Part shown: one piece after another, positions 28,427 through 36,084 of the stretch | How positions within the stretch are numbered: position 1 is the stretch's first letter | Layout of the letters: each line of letters begins with the position of its first letter | NCBI GenBank assembly: GCA_017447445.1 | Contig: JAFSNK010000011.1 | Coordinates: forward strand, 1 to 52,358 | Reading direction: 5' to 3' | Length of the DNA stretch: 52,358 nucleotides | From: Clostridia bacterium | Lineage (GTDB): Bacteria; Bacillota; Clostridia; Oscillospirales; CAG-382 | Notes under the pieces: generated by a model | The model's database searches: none | The model's input: the letters and a program-made list of their open reading frames with translations, nothing else | Told to the model about the DNA's origin: nothing | Made by a program: the position numbers and the translations under genes

Positions 28427-31400
28427 CGCCGTGAACGCCAGGTGCCGGGATATGATCGTGAGCGCCGGCGCCGGAAGCGGAAAGACCACCGTGCTCACCC
28501 GCCGCCTTACCGAACGTATATTAAAAGGCGATTCGGTCACCGATTTTCTGGTGGTGACTTTTATGAACGCCGCGGCTTCGGATATGCGAAGCAAGCTTTA
28601 CGATTCGCTTATCGCGGAATCCGCGCGTGACCCCGGGAACCGCCATATACAGCGCCAGCTTTATCTGCTGGGCGAAGCGAACATATGCACGATCTCCGCC
28701 TATTGCCTCTCGCTTGTGCGGGAGAATTTCGCGGCGCTCGGTATTTCGCCCCGCGCGCGCGTTATGGACGAAACGGAGGCGGCGATGCTGCTCCGCCGCG
28801 AAGCCGATTCGCTGGTGAGCGAGCTTTACGAGCGCGGCGGCGAGTGGTTCGATCTGCTGGTGAACGTCTTCTCCGGCGACAAGGACGATTCCCCGCTTAT
28901 CGACCGTATGATGAACGTCTACGGCAGTCTGCGCGCCATGCTGGACTGGCGCGGGCTGCTTTCGTCCGGCGCGGAAGCGCTGCGCGCGGACGCCGGGATC
29001 TGCGCGGAGGAAGGGTTCTTCTCCTGCGATACGGGCGCGCAGATACGCACGCGTGTTACAGCCCGGCTGGAAGAGCTCGCGCGGGAATCGGGCGAGCTGC
29101 TCGCCTACGCCGCTTCGAACGCCGTCACGGACAAATATCTGGCGCCAGTCGCCGCGCTCGACGACGCCGTGCACGATATCCTTCACGCGGCTTACTCCGG
29201 GTACGGCGCTTTCCGGGGATCGTTCGACGGGCTTGGCTCGCTGCCGCAGCTTGCCCGGTCCGGCTGCCCGGAGGACGCGCGCGCCCGCGTTGCGGCGGAA
29301 AAGAAAAGCATAGTCGCCTCCCTGCGCGGATTAAAGGACCGCTATTGCCGCGGGAGCGATCTTTTCGTGGCGGAAAGCTTTCTGCGGTGCGCCGACGCGG
29401 TGGATTCGGTGCGCGTGTTTACGGAACTGCTCGACAAACGCTACGAGGCGGCGAAAAGGGAAGCCAACGCGCTGGATTATTCCGATTTCGAGCAAAAGGC
29501 GCTTTCGCTGCTTCAGGTCATGGGCGAAAACGGCGAATACCTCCCCAGCGAGCTCTGCCTTCGCAAAAGAAGCGGGTTCAAGGAGGTGCTTATCGACGAA
29601 TATCAGGACGTCAACCCGGTGCAGGACCGCATCTTCCGGCTGCTTTCGGGCGGGAGCTCGCGCTTTATGGTGGGCGACGTCAAGCAAAGCATCTACCGCT
29701 TCCGCAACGCCTACCCGGATATCTTTCTGGGCTATAAAGAAAAATACCCCGATTACGAAGAGGGCAAGGATTGCGAACGCGCGCGCATTTTACTGCGTGA
29801 GAATTTCCGCTGCTCGCAGTGCATAATAGATTTTGTGAACCGGCTGTTCGACACGGTCACCGAAAACACCCCATTCCGCCCGGAATACGAGGACGAATGG
29901 CTCGTGCACGCCTCCGAAAAGCCGGAGATCGCGCACCCGGTAGTCGTCGCGGCGGCGGAAAAAACGCGCGGCGAGGCGAAGCGCGCGCGGCAGGCGGAAG
30001 CCGAGTTCATCGCGAGGGAGATAAACCGGCTCGTCCGCGAGGAATGCTCCGACGACGGCGAACCCTTCCGCTACGGCGATATCGCCGTTATGCTTTCGGC
30101 GATGAAGGGTTATTCCCTCGAATACGAAAAGGCGTTCCGCAAATACGGGGTGCCGTATAAGAGCGCCGCGACCGAAAACTTCTTGGAAAACCCGGTGGTC
30201 TCGCTCGCCGTTTCGGCGATGAAAGCAGTCGACGACCCGACGGACGACATAGCGCTTTGCGCGCTTATGCGCTCCCCGGTGTGCGGCTTCGATTCAGCGG
30301 AGCTTTACCGTATCCGGTCTTATAAGCGCGATACCGCGTTCTGGAACGCCGTCGCCGTCTGCGCGCGGCCCAAACGCAAAAGAATATCAAGCGGCGCGTT
30401 CGCCGCAAAGAAGCGCGCGGGCGGAAGGTCGCTCTGCGCGAAATGCCGCCGCTTCGTGCGCCGCCTTACCGAATGGCGCCACTCCGCCGAAGGCGTGCCC
30501 TGCGCGGATTTCTTAAAAAGCTTCTTCGTTACCTCCGGGCTTTTGCGTATCGCCGATTCGGAATCGCGCAAAAAAAGTCTGCTTCTGCTTTATGACCACG
30601 CGCTGCGCAGCGAAGCGGGCGCCTGCTATGGGCTTTCGGGCTTTATGGATTACCTTAAAGAGCTTGCGTCCGGCGGCAGGACGATCACCGACGTCGCCTC
30701 CGCGGGCGACGGCGATTCGGTCTCGTTCATCACGGTACATAAATCCAAAGGGCTGGAATACAAGGTCTGCTTTGTCGCCGGGACCGACAAGCGCTTCAGG
30801 TTCGGCGACCCGCGCGACGGTATCACTCTGCTTCGCCGCCGCGGGCTGTTCTTCCGCCTGCGCGACCGTGTGAAGCTTGTTTCCTACGATCCGCTGTGCG
30901 ATATACTCGCCCGCGATATCGAACGCGAGCTGGCGTTCGGCGAGGAGCTTCGCAAGCTCTACGTCGCGCTCACCCGCGCAAAGGAACGGCTGTATATCAC
31001 CGGCGCTATCGAATCCGCCCGGCGCGAAAAGAAGATAACGCCCGCCTCGGCGCAAAGCTGGCTGGAGTTGGTGCTTTACTGCGCCTCGCTCGGCGAAAAG
31101 ACCTGCTTCGACGTGCGCGATATTTTTGCCCCGGAGGGCGAGCCGGGCTATATCCCGGCGCCCGTCCGCGCACGGCTTACGCCCACGGAGGAAATGCTTG
31201 CCGCCGCGGAATACGTTTATCCCTACGCCGCCGCGGCGGACGCCGCGCGCAAGATATCGGTTTCCGAGCTGCGCGACGGATTGACCGACGAGGAGGGCGC
31301 GAAGAAGCTTACTGTCCCCGCCTCCCGCGTGGGGGCAAAGCCCGCGTTCGCCGCCGGATACGCCGCCACCGCCGCCGACAAAGGCACGGCGAACCACGTT

Positions 31401-31853
31401 TTTATGCAGTTCTGCGATTTTGACCGCGTGGAGAAAGACGGAGTCGCCGCCGAGGCGCGCCGGCTCGCGGAAAAAAAGCTTATCTCCGCGGAGCAGCTTG
31501 AAATGATCGATCCGGAAGCGCTTTCCGCCTTCTTCGGAAGCGAGCTTTACAGTCGGATGCGCAGGTCGAAAAAGCTATACCGCGAAAAACGCTTCTCGGT
31601 GCGGGACAGTCTTTTCGGCGCGGACGAGCCCGTGCTGGTGCAGGGCGTTATCGACTGCTTTTACGAAAACCCGGACGGCAGCTATACCGTTGTGGACTAT
31701 AAGACCGACCGCGTGACCGACGCGAAAACGCTTGCCGACCGGCACCGCGTACAGCTCGCCTGCTATAAACGCGCGGTCGAGAGCATGACGGGCAAGCCGG
31801 TCTCCCGCACGGTCATCTATTCCTTCGCGCTCGGCGGGGAGGTGGAGCTGTGA
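28401..31853 (+). CDS. addA: helicase-exonuclease AddAB, subunit AddA
   Basis: UvrD-like helicase/nuclease subunit of AddAB, about 1150 residues. Motif I SAGAGSGKTT is at 21-30, motif II LIDEYQDVNPVQ near 398, GDVKQSIYRFR follows, and VTFITVHKSKGLE-like motif V (read here as SFITVHKSKGLEY) is near 775. The C-terminal RecB-type nuclease motif is GVIDCFYENPDG and VVDYKTD near 1090-1100. The ATG at 28401 is chosen because of the GGAAAGGGGGAAG ribosome binding site; an upstream open extension lies within addB. The stop overlaps a small HIRAN-like gene by 4 bases. Confidence 0.96.
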   Translation: MELTKTQSNAVNARCRDMIVSAGAGSGKTTVLTRRLTERILKGDSVTDFLVVTFMNAAASDMRSKLYDSLIAESARDPGNRHIQRQLYLLGEANICTISAYCLSLVRENFAALGISPRARVMDETEAAMLLRREADSLVSELYERGGEWFDLLVNVFSGDKDDSPLIDRMMNVYGSLRAMLDWRGLLSSGAEALRADAGICAEEGFFSCDTGAQIRTRVTARLEELARESGELLAYAASNAVTDKYLAPVAALDDAVHDILHAAYSGYGAFRGSFDGLGSLPQLARSGCPEDARARVAAEKKSIVASLRGLKDRYCRGSDLFVAESFLRCADAVDSVRVFTELLDKRYEAAKREANALDYSDFEQKALSLLQVMGENGEYLPSELCLRKRSGFKEVLIDEYQDVNPVQDRIFRLLSGGSSRFMVGDVKQSIYRFRNAYPDIFLGYKEKYPDYEEGKDCERARILLRENFRCSQCIIDFVNRLFDTVTENTPFRPEYEDEWLVHASEKPEIAHPVVVAAAEKTRGEAKRARQAEAEFIAREINRLVREECSDDGEPFRYGDIAVMLSAMKGYSLEYEKAFRKYGVPYKSAATENFLENPVVSLAVSAMKAVDDPTDDIALCALMRSPVCGFDSAELYRIRSYKRDTAFWNAVAVCARPKRKRISSGAFAAKKRAGGRSLCAKCRRFVRRLTEWRHSAEGVPCADFLKSFFVTSGLLRIADSESRKKSLLLLYDHALRSEAGACYGLSGFMDYLKELASGGRTITDVASAGDGDSVSFITVHKSKGLEYKVCFVAGTDKRFRFGDPRDGITLLRRRGLFFRLRDRVKLVSYDPLCDILARDIERELAFGEELRKLYVALTRAKERLYITGAIESARREKKITPASAQSWLELVLYCASLGEKTCFDVRDIFAPEGEPGYIPAPVRARLTPTEEMLAAAEYVYPYAAAADAARKISVSELRDGLTDEEGAKKLTVPASRVGAKPAFAAGYAATAADKGTANHVFMQFCDFDRVEKDGVAAEARRLAEKKLISAEQLEMIDPEALSAFFGSELYSRMRRSKKLYREKRFSVRDSLFGADEPVLVQGVIDCFYENPDGSYTVVDYKTDRVTDAKTLADRHRVQLACYKRAVESMTGKPVSRTVIYSFALGGEVEL

Positions 31854-32257
31854 AAAAGAAAGGGCTTTCCTATCCGCTTACCTACGACGAGATAGCCGAA
31901 CGCCGCGCCGATTCGCTGCGCGTTATGCAAAAACGCCGCGTCCGAGGCTGCGCCTTCCTTGGGCTTTCACTGCCGGAGGGCAGTTTCCTCGCGGAGGAAC
32001 CGGAGCGCCTGTTCGCCACGCTGGAGCAGGGCGAACGGCTTCGCGCGGTGCGCGGAGAGGGCGGAACGTCGCTCAATCCTGCGATCCATATCCTGCGCGC
32101 CGACGGGACCGATATCGGCACGCTCCCGTTTGCCGATTCGGTACTGCCGAACACGCTTATTTCGCGCGGGGTCGAAGTCTTCTGCTTTGCGGAGGCGAAA
32201 AAGCTCGTCGGCGGCATTATAAGCATCGCGGTTTCGGTGTGGTGCCGGGAATATTAA
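31850..32257 (+). CDS. small HIRAN-like protein coupled to addA
   Basis: A 135-residue protein without a confident family hit by eye. The central part has the pattern of a HIRAN domain: VRGCAFLG at the start of the domain, a GERLRAVRGEG strand, NPAIHILRADG, and IGTLPFADS. HIRAN domains (known from HLTF and bacterial DNA-associated proteins) bind DNA ends or stalled forks. The start GTG overlaps the addA stop (GTGA), so it is translated with AddA. A role in DNA-end handling together with AddAB is inference from both the resemblance and the coupling. Confidence 0.6.
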   Translation: MKKKGLSYPLTYDEIAERRADSLRVMQKRRVRGCAFLGLSLPEGSFLAEEPERLFATLEQGERLRAVRGEGGTSLNPAIHILRADGTDIGTLPFADSVLPNTLISRGVEVFCFAEAKKLVGGIISIAVSVWCREY

Positions 32258-32283
32258 GGCGGACTCTTTAATAATCAAGCAAA

Positions 32284-32317
32284 AATGTCAACCCTAAACA
32301 CAAAAAGGGTTGACATT
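32284..32317 (+). promoter_or_regulatory. BirA-type biotin operator upstream of bioY
   Basis: A perfect 11-base inverted repeat, AATGTCAACCC (32284-32294) and GGGTTGACATT (32307-32317), separated by 12 bases. Counted from the CAACC/GGTTG core, the spacing is 14, as in the known BirA site (TTGTAAACC-N14/15-GGTTTACAA). The right arm contains the -35 box of the bioY promoter, so bound BirA would block RNA polymerase. A BirA with a DNA-binding domain is encoded at 34965-35951. Confidence 0.85.
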
Positions 32318-32338
32318 GTTGTTTTTATGTGATATAAT
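32310..32338 (+). promoter_or_regulatory. consensus sigma-A promoter of bioY
   Basis: Perfect -35 TTGACA (32310-32315), 17-base spacer, perfect -10 TATAAT (32333-32338). The -35 lies within the right arm of the biotin operator. Transcription should start about 20 bases before the bioY ATG, leaving only a short leader with the ACGGAGGA ribosome binding site. Confidence 0.88.
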
Positions 32339-32366
32339 CGCCTCCGGCAGAAACGGAGGACGATTC

Positions 32367-32912
32367 ATGAGCACAACGAAAAGACACATACTTGACATGA
32401 CATATATCGCGCTCGGCGCCGTACTGATCGCAGCGGGGGCGTGGATAACCGTACCGTTCGCGGCGATCCCGTTCACCATGCAGACCTTTTCGGTATTCGC
32501 CGTGTGTCTGCTTCTGAGCGGCAAACGCGCTACGGTCTCCGTGCTCGTTTATATCGCGCTGGGCGCGGCGGGGGTTCCGGTATTTTCCGGCTTTCGCGGC
32601 GGAGCGGGAGTTATCGCCGGGCCTACGGGCGGGTATATTATCGGATTTGTCGCGGTGGCGCTCGTTTATTGGGCGGCGGAAAAGCTGTTCGGAAAAAGGC
32701 TGTTGGCGCGAACAGCGGCGCTTGTTTTGGGGCTTGCGGCGTGTTATCTGTTCGGGACTTTGTGGTACGTTATCGTTTACACCGGCGCGGCGGAAAAAGC
32801 CGGGTTCGGCTATGCGCTTTCGGTCTGCGTGCTGCCCTATCTGCCGTTCGACGCCGCAAAACTCGCGCTCGCGGCGGCGATCTGCCCGCGCCTGGCGAAG
32901 TTTATTAAATAA
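32367..32912 (+). CDS. bioY: biotin transporter S component BioY
   Basis: Substrate-binding membrane subunit of an ECF-type biotin importer, about 181 residues with six hydrophobic segments. Characteristic stretches are AAGAWITVPFAAIPFTMQTF near the N-terminus, followed by GAAGVPVFSGFRGG and GPTGGYIIGF. I place the start at the ATG 32367 after AACGGAGGA; upstream in-frame codons overlap the promoter. The energising subunits (EcfA/EcfA'/EcfT) are not nearby, as expected for a shared module. Regulation by biotin through BirA is strongly suggested by the operator. Confidence 0.94.
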   Translation: MSTTKRHILDMTYIALGAVLIAAGAWITVPFAAIPFTMQTFSVFAVCLLLSGKRATVSVLVYIALGAAGVPVFSGFRGGAGVIAGPTGGYIIGFVAVALVYWAAEKLFGKRLLARTAALVLGLAACYLFGTLWYVIVYTGAAEKAGFGYALSVCVLPYLPFDAAKLALAAAICPRLAKFIK

Positions 32913-32930
32913 GCAAAAACAAATGAAAAA

Positions 32931-32969
32931 CCGCCCTGTCGGGACACCTGCGATAGAGCAGGTGTCCCG
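32931..32969 (+). repeat. hairpin repeat, copy 1 (plus orientation)
   Basis: An 11-base perfect stem, CGGGACACCTG (32940-32950) and CAGGTGTCCCG (32959-32969), with loop CGATAGAG, preceded by ACCGCCCTGT. No T-tract follows, so it is not a standard terminator. A closely related element lies inverted at 34907-34966; the two bracket the long sigma-like gene. Confidence 0.75.
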
Positions 32970-33057
32970 ATTGGTACTATAAAAACGGTGATGAAACTAT
33001 AAGTCAGTCCAGATATATCGAGTTGTGGCTGCCGATAGAGAAAGCGTAGTTCAAGTG

Positions 33058-33089
33058 TTTTTGCCGCCGGAGAAATCCGGCGGCAAAAA
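33058..33089. other. strong palindromic hairpin of unclear role
   Basis: The 14-base arms TTTTTGCCGCCGGA and TCCGGCGGCAAAAA are separated by the tetraloop GAAA. The T-run is before and the A-run after the GC stem on both strands, the reverse of an intrinsic terminator. It sits about 95 bases before the start of the sigma-like gene. The remaining parts of the 32913-33182 gap hold the hairpin repeat copy and otherwise nothing I can identify. Confidence 0.6.
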
Positions 33090-33182
33090 AATAATGAATG
33101 TATGATTCATGCCAAACCTTTTTTCGTTTTTTGCAACTTAATGGATGACCGGTCAAAAATTCGACACGAGGAGGTGATGAAG

Positions 33183-34793
33183 TTGAATATTGAATGGATG
33201 GATGAAAATCTGATTGAAGCAACGTATCTTTTTTGCTGTAAAAAGATCGGCAATTCGCAAGACGCCGAAGACGTGACACAGGAAATAATGCTTGAAGCGA
33301 TCAAAGCAATTCGCAAAGGCAAACCGTTTGTGAGTTTTTATTCCTGGTTCTGGGCAATGGCGAAGAATCAAGTGAATATGTTTTTCAGAATGAAACGTTT
33401 TAATGCGGTCGAGCTTGACAGTGTTGAAGGCGTTTTGGAAGCCGGCGAACGTCCGGAAGACGATCTTATAAAGAGCGAGGAGATACGTGAACTCAACTAT
33501 TCCATATCACGTCTTTCACGCCTTCACCGCGAGGTCATCATTATGTATTATCTTCGCAAGATGAAGATAACCGATATCGCGCGTGCGCTTGACGTGCCGG
33601 AAGGCACCGTAAAGGGCAGACTGCACGATGCAAAAAGCGAAATAAAGAAAGGAATCGAAGAAATGCAAAACAATAAGGGAAGATCGTCCTACGCCCCGGC
33701 AGAGCTTATAACGTGGGGCAGCTACGGAATACCCAAATACTGGAAAGACATCAACGATATTATGACGAGGCAGATATTTGTCGTTTGCGCGAACGAGCCG
33801 AAATCACTGCGCGAAATATCCGAAGAGATCGGAGTCGCACCTGTGTATTTCGAGGAAAAACTGCGTTATCTGCTTGAAAACAAGTTTATCAAGGAATCGT
33901 CAAAAGGCAAATACCTTACCGATTTTCTGATTTATCCCAGGCAGGCGTATCTCGATTACCTCGCTGCCACTTCGGATATTTATGATACGCTTGGAAGCGA
34001 GGCGACCGAGATTCTGCGGAATTGCGAAAAGGATATACGCGCTGTCGGATTCTACGGAAACGATATGCCGTTCGGAACGCTTTTGTGGCTGCTTTACTAT
34101 TTCGCGGCGTGGGCTATGCAGGCGATTATGTCAGAGAAAAACAATCTTGAATGGCGTGGAAAAGTGCCGGATAACAACGGGAAGGACTACCGAATAACGG
34201 GGACCGTCACATATCCCGACGAAGCACCGGTTTATCGCGGAAAAGAAAACTTCGTCGACTGGAGCAATCTGCACAATCATTTCAAAACGTCCGGTTATAA
34301 AATATTTGAGTACGCGAATCTTTTCGAATATGAACCTTTTTCAGACAGAGACAGCATTATCAACGAATCGAACGCCGACCTCTTTGCGCGTATTTACGAC
34401 GAACCGTTTATAAAACTCACCGAAAACGAGCAGGATACTGCCGCGCACCTTATAAGCCTCGATTATCTTCATGAAAAAGACGGCGGGCTGTATCTTTCAA
34501 TGCCGGTAATGACCTACGGGCAGCGCGACGAATTGCTTGACGTTCTGAAAAAGGCGTTAACGCCTCTGTGCGACAAATACTATTCGCTTGTGTCCGAAGC
34601 GACAAAACGCACGCTTCTCCCGCACGTCCGCGCCGACCTTATGGAGGAATTCGCTCACTGGACGCTTTCCGAAGGCTTTTTCCCTTTGAGATATATGCTC
34701 TGGTACGGAATGAACTCCGAAGAAAAGCCGCTTGATATACCGGAAGACTTTTCAAACACTTCAAAAGCAGTTTGTATTTACATCAAAAAATAA
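33183..34793 (+). CDS. ECF-type sigma factor with long C-terminal extension
   Basis: A protein of about 536 residues, roughly three times the usual ECF sigma length. Residues 5-70 resemble region 2 (AEDVTQEIMLEAI near 26-38). Residues about 108-160 form region 4, with LHREVIIMYYLRKMKITDIA and VPEGTVKGRLHDAKSEI. A possible winged helix follows at about 198-246 (PKSLREISEEIG, YLLENKFIKES), then about 290 residues with no motif I know. Start: the TTG at 33183 is 8 bases after a perfect AGGAGG (33169-33174); an ATG at 33177 is too close to it. Codons are more A/T-ended than in the neighbours, and hairpin repeats flank the gene, so acquisition by transfer is possible. No anti-sigma gene is adjacent. 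Confidence 0.8.
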   Translation: MNIEWMDENLIEATYLFCCKKIGNSQDAEDVTQEIMLEAIKAIRKGKPFVSFYSWFWAMAKNQVNMFFRMKRFNAVELDSVEGVLEAGERPEDDLIKSEEIRELNYSISRLSRLHREVIIMYYLRKMKITDIARALDVPEGTVKGRLHDAKSEIKKGIEEMQNNKGRSSYAPAELITWGSYGIPKYWKDINDIMTRQIFVVCANEPKSLREISEEIGVAPVYFEEKLRYLLENKFIKESSKGKYLTDFLIYPRQAYLDYLAATSDIYDTLGSEATEILRNCEKDIRAVGFYGNDMPFGTLLWLLYYFAAWAMQAIMSEKNNLEWRGKVPDNNGKDYRITGTVTYPDEAPVYRGKENFVDWSNLHNHFKTSGYKIFEYANLFEYEPFSDRDSIINESNADLFARIYDEPFIKLTENEQDTAAHLISLDYLHEKDGGLYLSMPVMTYGQRDELLDVLKKALTPLCDKYYSLVSEATKRTLLPHVRADLMEEFAHWTLSEGFFPLRYMLWYGMNSEEKPLDIPEDFSNTSKAVCIYIKK

Positions 34794-34799
34794 CAAAAC

Positions 34800-34833
34800 G
34801 AGGCGGGGAGTTGATTTCCCCGCCTCACGTTTT
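34800..34833 (+). terminator. intrinsic terminator after the long sigma-like gene
   Basis: Stem GAGGCGGGGA (34800-34809) and TCCCCGCCTC (34817-34826), loop of 7, then ACGTTTTA. The T-tract is short but the GC stem is strong. Confidence 0.75.
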
Positions 34834-34906
34834 AATGGTTTATTAGCTCATTGAAGACGATTTCCTCCGCGCGGCTTCGGATCGAATTCATCCGCATAAA
34901 ACCCGT

Positions 34907-34966
34907 AAAACAAACCGCAAGGGACACCTGCTTTATCGCAAGTGTCCCTCCGGGGCGGTTTGTTTT
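34907..34966 (-). repeat. hairpin repeat, copy 2 (inverted), also birA 3' end
   Basis: A nested palindrome. The outer arms AAAACAAACCGC (34907-34918) and GCGGTTTGTTTT (34955-34966) pair perfectly over 12 bases. The inner arms AGGGACACCTGC (34920-34931) and GCAAGTGTCCCT (34938-34949) pair with one G-T mismatch. On the minus strand the core (ACCGCCCCGG..GGGACAC..TGCGATAAAGCAGGTGTCCC) closely matches copy 1 at 32931-32969. It overlaps the birA stop codon and, read on the minus strand, ends in a T-rich stretch, so it may terminate birA. Confidence 0.75.
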
Positions 34967-35951
34967 ATTCATCAGCGCCGTTATCCGCAAGCTTCACGCT
35001 CACCTCGCCGCTGCGCAGCACCGTTTCCGTGCCGTCCGCAAGCCGGCAAAGCAGGCCGCCGTCGTCAAGTATATCCAGCGCCAACGCCGTGTGCGCTTCG
35101 CCGTTGCGCTCAAAGGTTATCTCCTTGCCCGTAACGCACGACGCGGCGCGGTATTTCCGCATATATCCGCGGTCGGGAAGCAGGTCGAACAGCTCTTTCA
35201 GCCGCGTATACACCCGCGCGATCAGCGCGCCGCGGTACACCGTTTTTTGGGAACGTATGCTCCCGGCGGTGTTTTTTATCTCCTCCGGGAACTCTTTCGT
35301 GCTTATATTTATGCCGATGCCGACTATAACCGCCTGCACCGCGCCGGATTCAAAATCCGATACCGCCTCCGAAAGTATGCCGCACACCTTTTTTCCGCCC
35401 ACGAAAACGTCGTTCACCCATTTGATTTCCGGCGGCTCGGCGGCGCAGTCCTCCAAAGCTTCGGCAACGGCGACCGCGGCGGCGGTGGTAACGGCGGTCG
35501 CGTCCGCAAGCGGTTTTTCGGTATGGAACAGAAAGCTGAAATAAGCCCCGCACTTCGCGGGGGAATAAAAGCTCCTGCCTCGCCTGCCGCGCCCCGCGGT
35601 CTGTTCCTCGGCGGCGATTATAAGGTCGCGCTTCGCGCCGTTCGCGTTCATCCGCTTGGCTTCGTTGTTCGTGGAATCTATCGTTTTGAACGTGTATATT
35701 CCGGGCCCGTCCGCTTCTTCCTCCGGCAGGTTCGCCCTTATCGCCGGGGCGGAAAGTATATCGCACCCGGGAGCCAGCATATAGCCCGCGTTGTTCGCCG
35801 AAAGTATCTCGTACCCCTCGCTTTTAAGCGAGTTCACGCACTTCCATACCGCGCTGCGCGATATTTTTCTGCCGGCGGCTATCTCCTCGCCGGAAATATA
35901 TCTGCCGCGGTTCTTTTCCATTAAATAGATCAGTTCGTCTTTAAGCGCCAT
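34965..35951 (-). CDS. birA: bifunctional biotin-protein ligase / biotin operon repressor
   Basis: Attaches biotin to carboxyl carrier proteins and, as biotinyl-AMP-bound dimer, represses biotin genes. About 328 residues. An N-terminal winged helix (about 1-62, with ISGEEIAAGRKISRSAVWK) shows that this is the repressor-competent class. The ligase domain has the biotin-adenylate loop GRGRRGRSF and the catalytic Lys in KWVNDVFVGGKKVCGIL, and a small SH3-like C-terminal domain closes it. The ATG at 35951 follows GGGGTGAGG; an upstream in-frame extension has no ribosome binding site. The operator at bioY is the obvious target. No operator copy is seen at its own promoter. Confidence 0.95.
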   Translation of the reverse strand: MALKDELIYLMEKNRGRYISGEEIAAGRKISRSAVWKCVNSLKSEGYEILSANNAGYMLAPGCDILSAPAIRANLPEEEADGPGIYTFKTIDSTNNEAKRMNANGAKRDLIIAAEEQTAGRGRRGRSFYSPAKCGAYFSFLFHTEKPLADATAVTTAAAVAVAEALEDCAAEPPEIKWVNDVFVGGKKVCGILSEAVSDFESGAVQAVIVGIGINISTKEFPEEIKNTAGSIRSQKTVYRGALIARVYTRLKELFDLLPDRGYMRKYRAASCVTGKEITFERNGEAHTALALDILDDGGLLCRLADGTETVLRSGEVSVKLADNGADE

Positions 35952-36015
35952 ATCCTCACCCCGCCGTTCTGAATCATTTATACCATTTTTCTTCCGATTT
36001 GTAAATAGCCAAATC

Positions 36016-36042
36016 ACCTATTTGTCCTCCGCGCATATTATG
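36016..36042 (+). promoter_or_regulatory. possible sigma-E/K-like promoter of the Cys-rich gene
   Basis: CATATTAT at 36034-36041 resembles the mother-cell -10 pattern (CATAnnnTA), with an AC at 36016-36017, 16 bases upstream, as in the sigma-K -35. The last -10 base does not match. No good sigma-A pair is present in this gap. This is a tentative reading. Confidence 0.3.
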
Positions 36043-36084
36043 GTAATAGCTGAATCAGCCAACCTTTGAAGGAGGAAATATATA

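Noticed and set aside
32318..32366. Riboswitch in the bioY leader
   Set aside because: The predicted leader is only about 20 bases, too short; control is explained by the operator.
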